Shown in pieces: positions 1 through 8,136 of a DNA stretch of 64,000 bases (position 1 is the stretch's first letter; the number at the start of each line of letters is the position of its first letter). The stretch covers positions 62,001 through 126,000 of the forward strand of contig NZ_BCTN01000005.1 of assembly GCF_001571305.1 (NCBI RefSeq). The letters run 5' to 3'. The position numbers and the translations under genes were made by a program. The notes under the pieces are model-generated. The model was given only the letters and a program-made list of their open reading frames with translations, searched no databases and had not been told where the DNA came from. This DNA comes from Erwinia persicina NBRC 102418. Its GTDB lineage: Bacteria; Pseudomonadota; Gammaproteobacteria; Enterobacterales; Enterobacteriaceae.

Positions 1-303
1 TGCCTGGCGCGTCGCCGGCGCGTCGGGAGCGTTCTGTTGCAAACGGGCCATCAGCTGCGCGGCCTGTGCCTGGTCGCCCTGATGCAGCGCCAGCCGCAGC
101 TTTGCCGCCAGCACGTCCGGGTTTTCCGGGGCGATCTTATCCAGCCGGTAGAGCGACTGGGTGACCAGATCGTACTTGTTAGTCGCCTCGCCGGTGCGTA
201 CCTGCTGCAGCAGCCACGCCACGGGCGCGACATCCTCTGCCAGGCTGCCGGGACTGAACGGCAACAGCATTACAGGCAGCAGCAGCCCGGGCAGTCGACG
301 CAT
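1..303 (-). CDS. bcsC: BcsC, cellulose export porin/TPR scaffold (locus I), 5' part only
   Basis: Only the first 101 codons lie in the window; the gene runs off the left edge. The product starts with a signal peptide (MRRLPGLLLPVMLLPFSPG, cleaved near SLA-ED). The mature part reads LLQQVRTGEATNKYDLV then QSLYRLDKIAPENPDVLAAK, which matches the start of E. coli BcsC. In that family periplasmic TPR repeats lead to an outer-membrane barrel that exports the glucan. The start is the ATG at 303, sharing its A with the bcsB stop (TGATG), so translation is coupled to bcsB. It follows bcsB directly: the bcsZ found between bcsB and bcsC in E. coli is absent here. The family is certain; completeness cannot be judged. 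Confidence 0.9.
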   Translation of the reverse strand, partial: MRRLPGLLLPVMLLPFSPGSLAEDVAPVAWLLQQVRTGEATNKYDLVTQSLYRLDKIAPENPDVLAAKLRLALHQGDQAQAAQLMARLQQNAPDAPATRQA

Positions 304-2570
304 CACTCTTCATCATCCTCATCGTACAGGCGACGACGACTGACGGCGCGCATCACCCGCCAGACCAGTACCGCAAACAGGATGACGACCACGCCGGCCA
401 GCGCCGCCAGCCAGAGCGGATGAGTGGCCAGGGCATTCCACAGGCGTTCCCACCACGGCAGATGGCCCACGTAGTAAGTCTCCCCGACCCGCAGGCTGTT
501 AACACCGGACTCACGGATCACCGATACCGAGCCAGACATTGCCGCCCGCTTACCGCTGTCGTTCATTGCGTCAGCCAGCAACTGCCATGCACGCGGGCTG
601 TCAGCCAGCAGGGCGACCACGCTACGCTGTTCAAAGAACGGTGACTGGAAGCCGACCACTGCCGCCATTGGCCCTGCAGAAACGATGGTGGTCTGGCTTT
701 CCGGCTGGCGATCGGCAGCCGGGCCGTCAACCGTGTCCAGCGCAGGCTGACGCACTGGTTTGTTAATCCAGCTTTTTGCGGCCTCCACCAGCACGTTAAT
801 ACTGCTGTCATCCTTTAAGTCAGCCGGCAGGGTGCCGATCATCAGCAGATCGGCATCCTGGTTTTTTGCCTGTGCCCAGTCATCGGTGAGGCGCACCTTC
901 AGCGCCGGGTAACCACTTTGCGCACCGATGGTTGCCAGCGCATCCAGCAGCGCGGATACCTGCTCAGGCTGTGGCCTGGCGTTCACCAGCACCAGTGTGC
1001 TGGCCAGATCGGCCTGACGGCTGAACGGGAAACCGGCGGAAGCAAAGGCACGTAATGATGGCATCTCAATAAAGTGACGATAGCCGGAGAAATCAACGGT
1101 AGAGCTGCCATCGATCGTCACATGATTATTCACCGGCACCACCGTTTCACAGCGACCGTCAGCGGTTCCCCCAATAAATGTCAGTCCATAGTCAAAGCTA
1201 AAGCGCAGCTGATTCACCACGTCCAGCCGCAGGGCCGGAATGGTCAGGCTGGTCGAGTCATCCTGCAGTCCCTGGATCAGCGGAATACGTAGCAGCTGTT
1301 TACTGTGATCTTTTTTCACCACCAGCGGATAGTCCTGCACGAACTGATTATTCAGGTGAACGGCCAGCCGCGAACTGTCATTCAGGATCGGTGAGGTGTA
1401 GCGATACTGCAGGTTCATATCGATGCCGCGCGCGCGGATCAGGAACAAATCTGGCGGCAGATTAAGCGTGAGACTGATCGGTGACGGCTGCATCCCGTCA
1501 GACTGCAACTGGCCCTGGTACTGCTGCAGCTCGGCGAAAGTGGTGACGCGGTCGGTACGCACCCAGTTTGGCGCATCGTACGGCTGGCGGTCGGCCAGCG
1601 GTTTCAGCGCCTCAATAATAGAGGACTGACCGCGCAACAGTAGCTCTCCCTGGGCGATACCCTGTGCCGCCATGATCAGGTCGTTATCATCACGCCCCAT
1701 CACCAGCAGCATCTTCTGATAAGGGTTATCAGGCTGACTGACAATCGTCACCGTCGGCTTGTTCACCGCAGGCCAGGTTTTCAGGAAATCCGGTCGCTTA
1801 TCGTTCGTGGCAAACACCACCGCATGCTGATCCTGCGGCAGCTGATTGTACAGCACCGGGAAGTGCTGCCCCCGCCACTGCGCTTTCGTGCCAAACCAGG
1901 AGGCCAGGATCCCCGCAGCACGCTGCTCCGTCACATCCGGTGTGGCGGCAAACACCACCGGCAGTGACATGGGTCGGTTATCGCGACGGTCAAAGAACGG
2001 TTCCGGGAAGTGCGACAGATCGTCAGTCAGAGGCAGCTTTTGTAGCGTCAGATCCAGGCGGCTCTCTTTACCAATATCCAGCCAGATCGAACTGAAGGCC
2101 GGGTTTTCACAAACGTTGGTGTAATGGCCCACCAGCTCGAAGCGAATGCGGTTAAAGTCGGAGATAAAGCGCGGGTCAACAGGCACCTGTACCTGATTTT
2201 CTTTACCCAGTTGCTCTGCCGTCAGCGTAACCAGCCCGACCATCTCATCATTCAGGTAGATTTTCAGATGTGACAGGGTGGGAAGCAGTGCCGGCGACGG
2301 TCGGAAGTTCAGTGTCAGCAACGCCTTTGTGGCGACCTCATCACTGCGTACGCCGAATTCGATCTGCCCGTCAGGCCGGGTACCGCGCAGGGCAAGTGCT
2401 CCGGGCGGCGGGGCAATCTTCTCAAAATTCAGCACCGACTCGCGTACCGGGGCAGCAGGCCGCTGTGGTGCAGGCTCTGAGACCGGAGGCACCGGGGCTT
2501 CTTCCGCCTGCCCCAGAGGCATCACACCGATCAACAGCGCGGTAAACCAGCTTTTTTTTATCATCATCAT
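303..2570 (-). CDS. bcsB: BcsB, periplasmic cellulose synthase subunit (locus I)
   Basis: A 755-residue membrane-anchored periplasmic partner of BcsA that guides the growing glucan across the periplasm. It has a signal peptide (KKSWFTALLIGVMPLGQA), a short proline-rich linker (about residues 24-45), then the beta-rich carbohydrate-binding and flavodoxin-like domains typical of BcsB. A C-terminal membrane helix (LAALAGVVVILFAVLVW) is followed by a basic/acidic tail, and in the family this helix packs on BcsA. Length is close to E. coli BcsB. It lies 7 bp downstream of bcsA and overlaps bcsC by one base, so it is in the bcsRQABC operon. It is clearly shorter at the N-terminus than its locus II paralogue, which has a long Ala/Pro linker. 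Confidence 0.96.
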   Translation of the reverse strand: MMMIKKSWFTALLIGVMPLGQAEEAPVPPVSEPAPQRPAAPVRESVLNFEKIAPPPGALALRGTRPDGQIEFGVRSDEVATKALLTLNFRPSPALLPTLSHLKIYLNDEMVGLVTLTAEQLGKENQVQVPVDPRFISDFNRIRFELVGHYTNVCENPAFSSIWLDIGKESRLDLTLQKLPLTDDLSHFPEPFFDRRDNRPMSLPVVFAATPDVTEQRAAGILASWFGTKAQWRGQHFPVLYNQLPQDQHAVVFATNDKRPDFLKTWPAVNKPTVTIVSQPDNPYQKMLLVMGRDDNDLIMAAQGIAQGELLLRGQSSIIEALKPLADRQPYDAPNWVRTDRVTTFAELQQYQGQLQSDGMQPSPISLTLNLPPDLFLIRARGIDMNLQYRYTSPILNDSSRLAVHLNNQFVQDYPLVVKKDHSKQLLRIPLIQGLQDDSTSLTIPALRLDVVNQLRFSFDYGLTFIGGTADGRCETVVPVNNHVTIDGSSTVDFSGYRHFIEMPSLRAFASAGFPFSRQADLASTLVLVNARPQPEQVSALLDALATIGAQSGYPALKVRLTDDWAQAKNQDADLLMIGTLPADLKDDSSINVLVEAAKSWINKPVRQPALDTVDGPAADRQPESQTTIVSAGPMAAVVGFQSPFFEQRSVVALLADSPRAWQLLADAMNDSGKRAAMSGSVSVIRESGVNSLRVGETYYVGHLPWWERLWNALATHPLWLAALAGVVVILFAVLVWRVMRAVSRRRLYDEDDEE

Positions 2571-2577
2571 CTTGTCT

Positions 2578-5187
2578 TCACGGTTGCGTCACGGGGCGGC
2601 GCGCGCGCCCCACACTATGAGGGAGGAAGGAAGTTACCCACGCCGCCAGCGTGGTTAAAGCAATAAACAGCTGGCGCAGGCGCGGCGGCCCGTACTCCGC
2701 CAGACGCAGATAGCCTTTAAAGCCCAGCACCACGATATCAGCCAGGCTCTGTACCGGTTTATCTTCCGGGAAGCTGTCCTGCCACAGCGCCCAGGTATCG
2801 GCACGGGCAAAGGTACACTGAATAAATTCAACGTGCTGCTGAGTGGTGAGGTTATCCAGGCGGATCCCCGCCCGGCGGCCAAAGGTTCGCTGCACCACAC
2901 AGGGGAAACTGAACTCCTGCTGGCCGCGTTTGAGCAGTAAAAAGACGGTTTCATCGCTGTTCAGGGCATCAGGCTCACGCAGCTCAACGCCCACGCCACC
3001 GTCGGAGTAGTCGCGCAGGGTGCAGGGCAGCAGATGCCCGTCTGCACGGGCAATTGCGGCAGGCATCGCCATCTCCACGCGGTGGGCTTCGCGGATTTGT
3101 CGGGCTTCAACAGACACCGCCACCGCGCCCCCCAGAATAATCAGGTTATAAAACACCCATACCAGGCTGACCAGTACCGTCAGCACCTCGCTGGTCGGCC
3201 CACAGGCGATACGCCAGACACCTACCATCGCCCCGACAACGTTAATCAATACCAGGCACATATACGGCCGGGTGATCACCCAGTCCAGGTGCTGCTCCTC
3301 GACCAGCCCCCCTTTAGCGGTCACGTTAAATTTCCCTTTATGCGGATTGAGCAACGCCACAGTGGTCGGTCGGGCAATATACCAGGCCAGTACGGTTTCA
3401 TAGACTTCACTCCAGAACGAGTGACGCCAGCGCCCCTGAATACGCGAGTTGGTCAGGCTGGTGTGCAGCATATGCGGCAGCACATAGATGGCGATGGCCA
3501 GCGCCGGGGCGTAAATGATAAACGAGTGGAACAGCAGGAAGGCCAGCGGTGCCAGCAGGAAAATCAGCCGGGGGATCCCCGCCAGGAAATGCAGCATCGC
3601 GTTGGCGTAGCACAGACGCTGCACCAGCTTCAGGCCTTTGCCAAACAGCGGGTTGTCGAGGCGAAAAATCTGCACCATGCCGCGCGCCCAGCGGATGCGC
3701 TGGCCGATATGCGCCGACAGGCTCTCCGTCGCCAGTCCGGCGGCCTGCGGAATACGAATATAGGCCGAGGTGTAGCCTTTTCGATGCAGGCGCAGGGAGG
3801 TGTGAGCATCTTCCGTGACCGTCTCCACCGCGATGCCGCCAATTTCATCCAGAGCCGTCCGGCGTAATACCGCACAGGAGCCGCAGAAGAAGGTGGCATC
3901 CCAGACATCGTTCCCGTCCTGAACCAGGCCGTAGAACAGGGTGCCTTCGTTAGGGGTACGGCGAAAGCGGCCAAGATTGCGCTCGAAGGGATCCGGCGAA
4001 AAGAAATGATGCGGGGTCTGCAACATGGCCAGTCTGGGATCTTTAATAAACCAGCCGAGGGTCATCTGCAGGAATGAGCGCGTCGGCACGTGGTCGCAGT
4101 CAAAAATCGCCACATACTCACTGCGGCAGACGGTACGCAGGGCATGGTTAATATTACCCGCTTTGGCATGATCGCGGACGTCACGGGCGACGTACTGAAT
4201 CCCCACGCTTTCAGCAAATTCTCGAAATTCCGGGCGCTGGCCATCGTCCAGCAGATAAATGGTCAGCTTATCCCGGGGCCAGTCGATACCCAGCGCCGCA
4301 TAAATGGACGGTTTTACCACGCTTAACGGCTCGTTATAGGTGGGCACCAGCAGGTCAACGGTCGGCCAGCTGCTGATATCCTCCGGCATCGACACCGGCT
4401 GACGGTTCAGCGGCCAGAGACTCTGAAAATACCCCAGCAGCAACACCACCCAGGCGTAGGTCTCAGCCGCGACCAGCAGCAGACCGAAGGTCAGACTGAG
4501 GGGATCATCCCAGTTCAGGGTAGCGTTATAGCGCCACCACAGATAACGACAGGAGATGGTCAGCGACAGAACAATCATCATCATGGTGGGCAGTCTGCCA
4601 GGAATACGACGAACCACCATCGCCACACTCCAGAGCACCAGCACAAAAATAAACTGCGTCCAGATGTCGAAAGGCTGGGAGATACAGAGCAGAGCCAGCG
4701 CGGTTGCCACCAGCACCGCCACACTAAACAACCCCTTACGCAGCAGCGGGTGCAGCTGGCTTAACCAGCGCTCACTGCGACTTTCCAGCCTGTTGCGCTG
4801 CGCCCGCTGCGGTAAACGCTCAAGCCAGCGGTAAAATCGTTTACGCCAGCGGGCCAGCGGGCGAAAGGCATTCAATCGCTGGCGCTCGCTGCGCCGCGAG
4901 GCGTCCAGCGGAATAAACAGCAACAACCACAGGCTTTGCACCAGGTAACGCAGCAGATCAGCCGGACGGGGGCGTTCTGGCGAAACCTGCGGGTAGAGGT
5001 CACGGCGACGGGCACGGACAGACTGCCATTCAGGGGATTCAAAACGCAGTAATGCCCAGCCCAGCATCACCAGCAGACACTGGAGCGAGGCCGTCAGCAC
5101 CGGCGTACGATGGTGGCGGTATTGACCATATCGCTGGTGTAATGCCTGCCACACCGGAGGGATCAGAAGCCAGCGAAGTGGGCTCAT
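2578..5187 (-). CDS. bcsA: BcsA, cellulose synthase catalytic subunit (locus I, long N-terminus)
   Basis: An inner-membrane GT2 processive glycosyltransferase (869 residues) that polymerises UDP-glucose and extrudes the chain. Visible motifs are DDG at 314-316, DCD at 363-365, the catalytic TED at 458-460 and QRIRW at 496-500. A PilZ c-di-GMP-binding domain follows: RxxxR at 699-703 and DYSDGG at 726-731. About 150 residues precede the usual first helices. This extension is shared with E. coli BcsA (872 residues) and is absent from the locus II paralogue. In E. coli-type systems the N-terminal region is linked to BcsG/BcsF partners, fitting the adjacent bcsEFG. The start overlaps the bcsQ stop by 4 bp (ATGA). 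Confidence 0.97.
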   Translation of the reverse strand: MSPLRWLLIPPVWQALHQRYGQYRHHRTPVLTASLQCLLVMLGWALLRFESPEWQSVRARRRDLYPQVSPERPRPADLLRYLVQSLWLLLFIPLDASRRSERQRLNAFRPLARWRKRFYRWLERLPQRAQRNRLESRSERWLSQLHPLLRKGLFSVAVLVATALALLCISQPFDIWTQFIFVLVLWSVAMVVRRIPGRLPTMMMIVLSLTISCRYLWWRYNATLNWDDPLSLTFGLLLVAAETYAWVVLLLGYFQSLWPLNRQPVSMPEDISSWPTVDLLVPTYNEPLSVVKPSIYAALGIDWPRDKLTIYLLDDGQRPEFREFAESVGIQYVARDVRDHAKAGNINHALRTVCRSEYVAIFDCDHVPTRSFLQMTLGWFIKDPRLAMLQTPHHFFSPDPFERNLGRFRRTPNEGTLFYGLVQDGNDVWDATFFCGSCAVLRRTALDEIGGIAVETVTEDAHTSLRLHRKGYTSAYIRIPQAAGLATESLSAHIGQRIRWARGMVQIFRLDNPLFGKGLKLVQRLCYANAMLHFLAGIPRLIFLLAPLAFLLFHSFIIYAPALAIAIYVLPHMLHTSLTNSRIQGRWRHSFWSEVYETVLAWYIARPTTVALLNPHKGKFNVTAKGGLVEEQHLDWVITRPYMCLVLINVVGAMVGVWRIACGPTSEVLTVLVSLVWVFYNLIILGGAVAVSVEARQIREAHRVEMAMPAAIARADGHLLPCTLRDYSDGGVGVELREPDALNSDETVFLLLKRGQQEFSFPCVVQRTFGRRAGIRLDNLTTQQHVEFIQCTFARADTWALWQDSFPEDKPVQSLADIVVLGFKGYLRLAEYGPPRLRQLFIALTTLAAWVTSFLPHSVGRARRPVTQP

Positions 5188-5915
5188 GCCGCTTTACCTG
5201 TGAGATTGATCAGACACCAGGTTGCCAGCGTCGCGATCTCCTCCGCCCCGAGGCTGAGGGGACGATATTCCCCCACCGGCTGTTTGCACAGCAGCGCTTC
5301 GGCCAGGGCTTCATCACGGTGGATCAATAATGGCACCATTCCTTTCAGTGAACTCAACCACAGCTGATGCAAGTCCTGCTGCGCCTTGCTAAGGGAACTA
5401 AACTGGTTAAGCAGAAACAGGGTATTTGGCGGGAAAATGGTTTGATGCAGGCGAAGATGAGCGTTGCCATCAGCATTCAGCACCACCAGGCTGTGGTCGG
5501 CCTGAGCGAGCAGCGTGTCGCTGAGCCGGGGCAGCTCTGCCGGCATATCCAGCAGTATCCAGCGATACGTTTTGCGCAGGGAAGCCAGACGCGCAGCCCA
5601 CGGCGTCAGTAACGCTTCGGGCTGATGCATAACATTCTGTTTTTCATCAGCCGGGAGGTCACCGAATGGAATGAAGTCGAGCTGTTCGGTATAGCGCATT
5701 GCACTCTGCTGCCAGGGCTGCTGTTGACGATCGCTGTATGCCCAGCCTCGGGAGTGCGTTACCGGCATATTAAAGTGAGCCCGCAGCTGGTTATGGGGCG
5801 AAAAGTCGATGACCATCGTCCTTTCCCCCAGACGATTGAGCGCCCAGGCCAGCGCAGCCGTAACAGAGGTGGTTCCCACGCCCCCGCGAAGTCCCGACAA
5901 GGCAACGATCGGCAT
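5184..5915 (-). CDS. bcsQ: BcsQ, MinD/ParA-like ATPase of cellulose secretion (locus I)
   Basis: A 243-residue SIMIBI-class ATPase needed for cellulose secretion and its polar placement in E. coli. The P-loop near residues 8-17 reads GLRGGVGTTS. The usual lysine before the first T is replaced by T, as in E. coli BcsQ, so this is a deviant P-loop. Conserved BcsQ segments RWILLDMPAELP, ADHSLVVLNADGNAHLRLHQ and LIHRDEALAEALLCKQPVGEYR are present. The start is the ATG at 5915: it has a strong AAGGAGG ribosome site, its A is shared with the bcsR stop (TAATG), and the protein then begins where E. coli BcsQ begins. It overlaps bcsA by 4 bp. Confidence 0.93.
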   Translation of the reverse strand: MPIVALSGLRGGVGTTSVTAALAWALNRLGERTMVIDFSPHNQLRAHFNMPVTHSRGWAYSDRQQQPWQQSAMRYTEQLDFIPFGDLPADEKQNVMHQPEALLTPWAARLASLRKTYRWILLDMPAELPRLSDTLLAQADHSLVVLNADGNAHLRLHQTIFPPNTLFLLNQFSSLSKAQQDLHQLWLSSLKGMVPLLIHRDEALAEALLCKQPVGEYRPLSLGAEEIATLATWCLINLTGKAA

Positions 5916-6106
5916 TATCCCTCCTTTTTTTGCGGTGAACCCAATTCGCTCAGTAACGGCCAACGGATATAAATTTCGGCCAGTCGTTCATGACGGGCAA
6001 TATCGATATAACGGAATGCCCCGAGTGAAAATGCCTCACTCAACGCGCTGATATCGTCGGGTTGTTCGCGCTCATGGGATAAAGCAGGACGCTGATTTTT
6101 ATTCAT
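5915..6106 (-). CDS. bcsR: BcsR, small regulator of the Bcs complex
   Basis: A 63-residue cytoplasmic protein. The C-terminal half (ALSEAFSLGAFRYIDIA, then LAEIYIRWPLLSEL) matches E. coli BcsR (YhjR), which has the same AFSLPDIDYADI...RWPLLAE pattern. In E. coli, BcsR binds BcsQ and stabilises the cytoplasmic part of the secretion complex. It is the first gene of the locus I operon and is translationally coupled to bcsQ through TAATG. The N-terminus (MNKNQRPALSHEREQPDD) is polar and probably disordered. It is easy to miss because of its size, but the family match and coupling make it secure. Confidence 0.9.
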   Translation of the reverse strand: MNKNQRPALSHEREQPDDISALSEAFSLGAFRYIDIARHERLAEIYIRWPLLSELGSPQKKEG

Positions 6107-6394
6107 CTTTTCCAGTCATTATGCAGAGTACTGCCGGTTTGTTAATATGAAGTTATCCGGTTAAAGATTTAAAAATGTGCCACGCACCGGGGAACCGTAG
6201 CGGAAAAAGCATTACTGGCTGAAAAAGTAAGGCACGAGACTTATCCTGGGATACTTAGCGCATAAAAGATGAGCACGATATAAATGATTCACTGAAACGT
6301 GTTAAGTAGTAATGTATATTTACAGCATAACAATTGGTACGCTTTTTTTTCCAGGCTATCACCCCGCTGGATTATCCCTGGTGCACAGTATCTT
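6107..6394. promoter_or_regulatory. Divergent promoter region between bcsRQABC and bcsEFG
   Basis: About 290 bp of AT-rich DNA between two head-to-head cellulose operons, so promoters for both must lie here. No confident -35/-10 pair or operator could be picked by eye. Part of the right-hand side (6299-6394) is open in the bcsE frame from a GTG at 6299, but the family comparison favours the downstream ATG. Confidence 0.5.
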
Positions 6395-7951
6395 ATGACG
6401 ATTTCATATACCTTAGGGCTGGGACAGGTTCAACACGAATTAGCGCTGATGCAACCGCCCGGCTGTTACTGGATAACGGTTAACCGTCAGGAAGATGCAC
6501 GACGGCTGGTGCGCCAGACAATCGCCTCGCAACGTGCATTGACCCTGATCAGTAGCGCGGATAAACCACAAAGTCTGCTCTCGCCTGCACCCCAGGGCGG
6601 CCCCAACAAGATCCCGTTATTCTCTCTGCCTGAAACGGCGGAAGCGCTAATGGACTTAATGGAAGATCTGTCCCGAACCCTGGTCAACAAACCCCGCTTA
6701 CTGATATTTTACACAGCATTCAGTACATGGGAAAAGTTATCTTCAGCAGAATTAAATCGCTGGCTGAGGGAAATGCAAAAATGGTTAACCGTGCGAAAGT
6801 CAACGCTGTTGATTATCACATCCGGGGCTGGCCTAAATGCCCTGCGCAGTGATTTACAAACGCGTTATCGTCATTTAGAAGGATTATCACATCTTGAATG
6901 GCAACAGGACAGCTGGAATTACCGAATTAACTGGTGGTGTAATAAAAGTGGGATGCTGGCCGATCGTGCGCTGCGTCTCACTTTACATGACGAGGCGTTC
7001 ATTCAGATTAATGAAACCGATCACAATACGCCCTTAACACTGAATGATGAAAACGAGTATCTGGCTGAAAAAAGTGCCCTTGAAGGTGCGCCCCCCCTCT
7101 CCAGTGCATGGACGCTGTTTGAAGATAACAGCCAGCTGGCAAGCCGGGCGCAGCAGGCCAGTGCCGCCACCATCATCTTTACGCTGAGTCATAACGACCA
7201 GGTGGCGACGCTGGCAGGCGATATTCACGGACTGCGCCGCACGCGCGGCAGCGCCCTGAAGATTGTGGTGCGCGAAATGCAGACGGCCCTGCGCTACAGC
7301 GATGAACGCCTGCTGCTGGCGTGCGGCGTCAACGCCATCGTCCCCTTTAATGCCACCCTGTCGCGCTTTCTGACCGCCATCGAAGGTTTACAGGGGCAGC
7401 ACTATAATCGTCATGTGCCTGCGGACCTCAGTATTCTCCTGAAATCCATGCAACCCTTGCAGGAAAAAGGCTATCTTCCACTGGAGCATTTCTGCCGTTC
7501 GGTGAAGAGATTAATCGACAACACTATGCTGCCGGAAAACGGAAAAGGTCTGCTCATTGCGCTACGCCCGGTGCCGGAACTCAGCCCGGAACAGGCGCTA
7601 ACGCTGTGTAAGCCCCGGCGCTACGGTGACCTGATCACCCGCATTGAAGACCGGCTCTATCTTTTCCTCTCCTCCTGTCGTTACAACGATCTGGATACCG
7701 CGCTGCACTATATTTTTCATCTGCCGCATGACGAGATTTTTACCAACCGTATGGTGTGGTTCGAGGATCTACAAATCCTCTCTGAAATCCGGCAAATCAA
7801 TGGCATGGTGCCCAGCGCCTGGCGTGATGCGCCTGCGACCGGGAGTGATCTCCCTGATGCCCCTCCGGCCGCCCCGGCTTCGCCAGACATTCGCCTGATG
7901 CCGCAGGAAATTACGCTGACGACCCCTGCAGACAGAAAGGATCAACCATGA
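6395..7951 (+). CDS. bcsE: BcsE, c-di-GMP-binding cellulose regulator
   Basis: A 518-residue cytoplasmic regulator of the E. coli-type Bcs complex. Two c-di-GMP I-site-like motifs match the E. coli pair: RYSD at about 300-303 within LRYSDERLLLACG, and RYGD at about 409-412 within ALTLCKPRRYGDL of the GIL domain. The N-terminal region (PPGCYWITVNRQEDA) and the ATPase-like middle domain are also conserved. The ATG at 6395 is chosen because the protein then starts like E. coli BcsE (523 residues). An in-frame GTG at 6299 would add 32 residues, and neither start has a convincing ribosome site. The stop overlaps bcsF by 4 bp (ATGA). Confidence 0.93.
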   Translation: MTISYTLGLGQVQHELALMQPPGCYWITVNRQEDARRLVRQTIASQRALTLISSADKPQSLLSPAPQGGPNKIPLFSLPETAEALMDLMEDLSRTLVNKPRLLIFYTAFSTWEKLSSAELNRWLREMQKWLTVRKSTLLIITSGAGLNALRSDLQTRYRHLEGLSHLEWQQDSWNYRINWWCNKSGMLADRALRLTLHDEAFIQINETDHNTPLTLNDENEYLAEKSALEGAPPLSSAWTLFEDNSQLASRAQQASAATIIFTLSHNDQVATLAGDIHGLRRTRGSALKIVVREMQTALRYSDERLLLACGVNAIVPFNATLSRFLTAIEGLQGQHYNRHVPADLSILLKSMQPLQEKGYLPLEHFCRSVKRLIDNTMLPENGKGLLIALRPVPELSPEQALTLCKPRRYGDLITRIEDRLYLFLSSCRYNDLDTALHYIFHLPHDEIFTNRMVWFEDLQILSEIRQINGMVPSAWRDAPATGSDLPDAPPAAPASPDIRLMPQEITLTTPADRKDQP

Positions 7952-8136
7952 CGTTAATGGATGGCGTGCAGATCACCATTCTGCTGCTACTGGTTTTATT
8001 ACTGTTAAAACCGCTTTACACCCGCTGGCTGCCCAGGCAATGGCACGGTGTGTTACACCGCGTTCTTCCTCCCCGCTCTCTTAAATATGAAGGGACGTGG
8101 CGGCGTAAATCCTCTGGTTCGGATACCAAAAAGTGA
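7948..8136 (+). CDS. bcsF: BcsF, small membrane protein of the BcsEFG module
   Basis: A 62-residue protein with one N-terminal membrane helix (ITILLLLVLLLLKPLY) and a basic cytoplasmic tail ending GTWRRKSSGSDTKK, similar to the GTLRRTEKARATKK tail of E. coli BcsF (63 residues). In E. coli, BcsF recruits BcsE to the inner membrane. The start overlaps the bcsE stop (ATGA) and its stop overlaps bcsG, so the three genes are coupled. The order bcsE-bcsF-bcsG confirms the call. Confidence 0.9.
   Translation: MTLMDGVQITILLLLVLLLLKPLYTRWLPRQWHGVLHRVLPPRSLKYEGTWRRKSSGSDTKK

Noticed and set aside
3034-3867. Long plus-strand reading frame opposite bcsA
   Set aside because: Antisense to conserved BcsA codons, His/Gln/Arg-rich shadow composition, no ribosome site.
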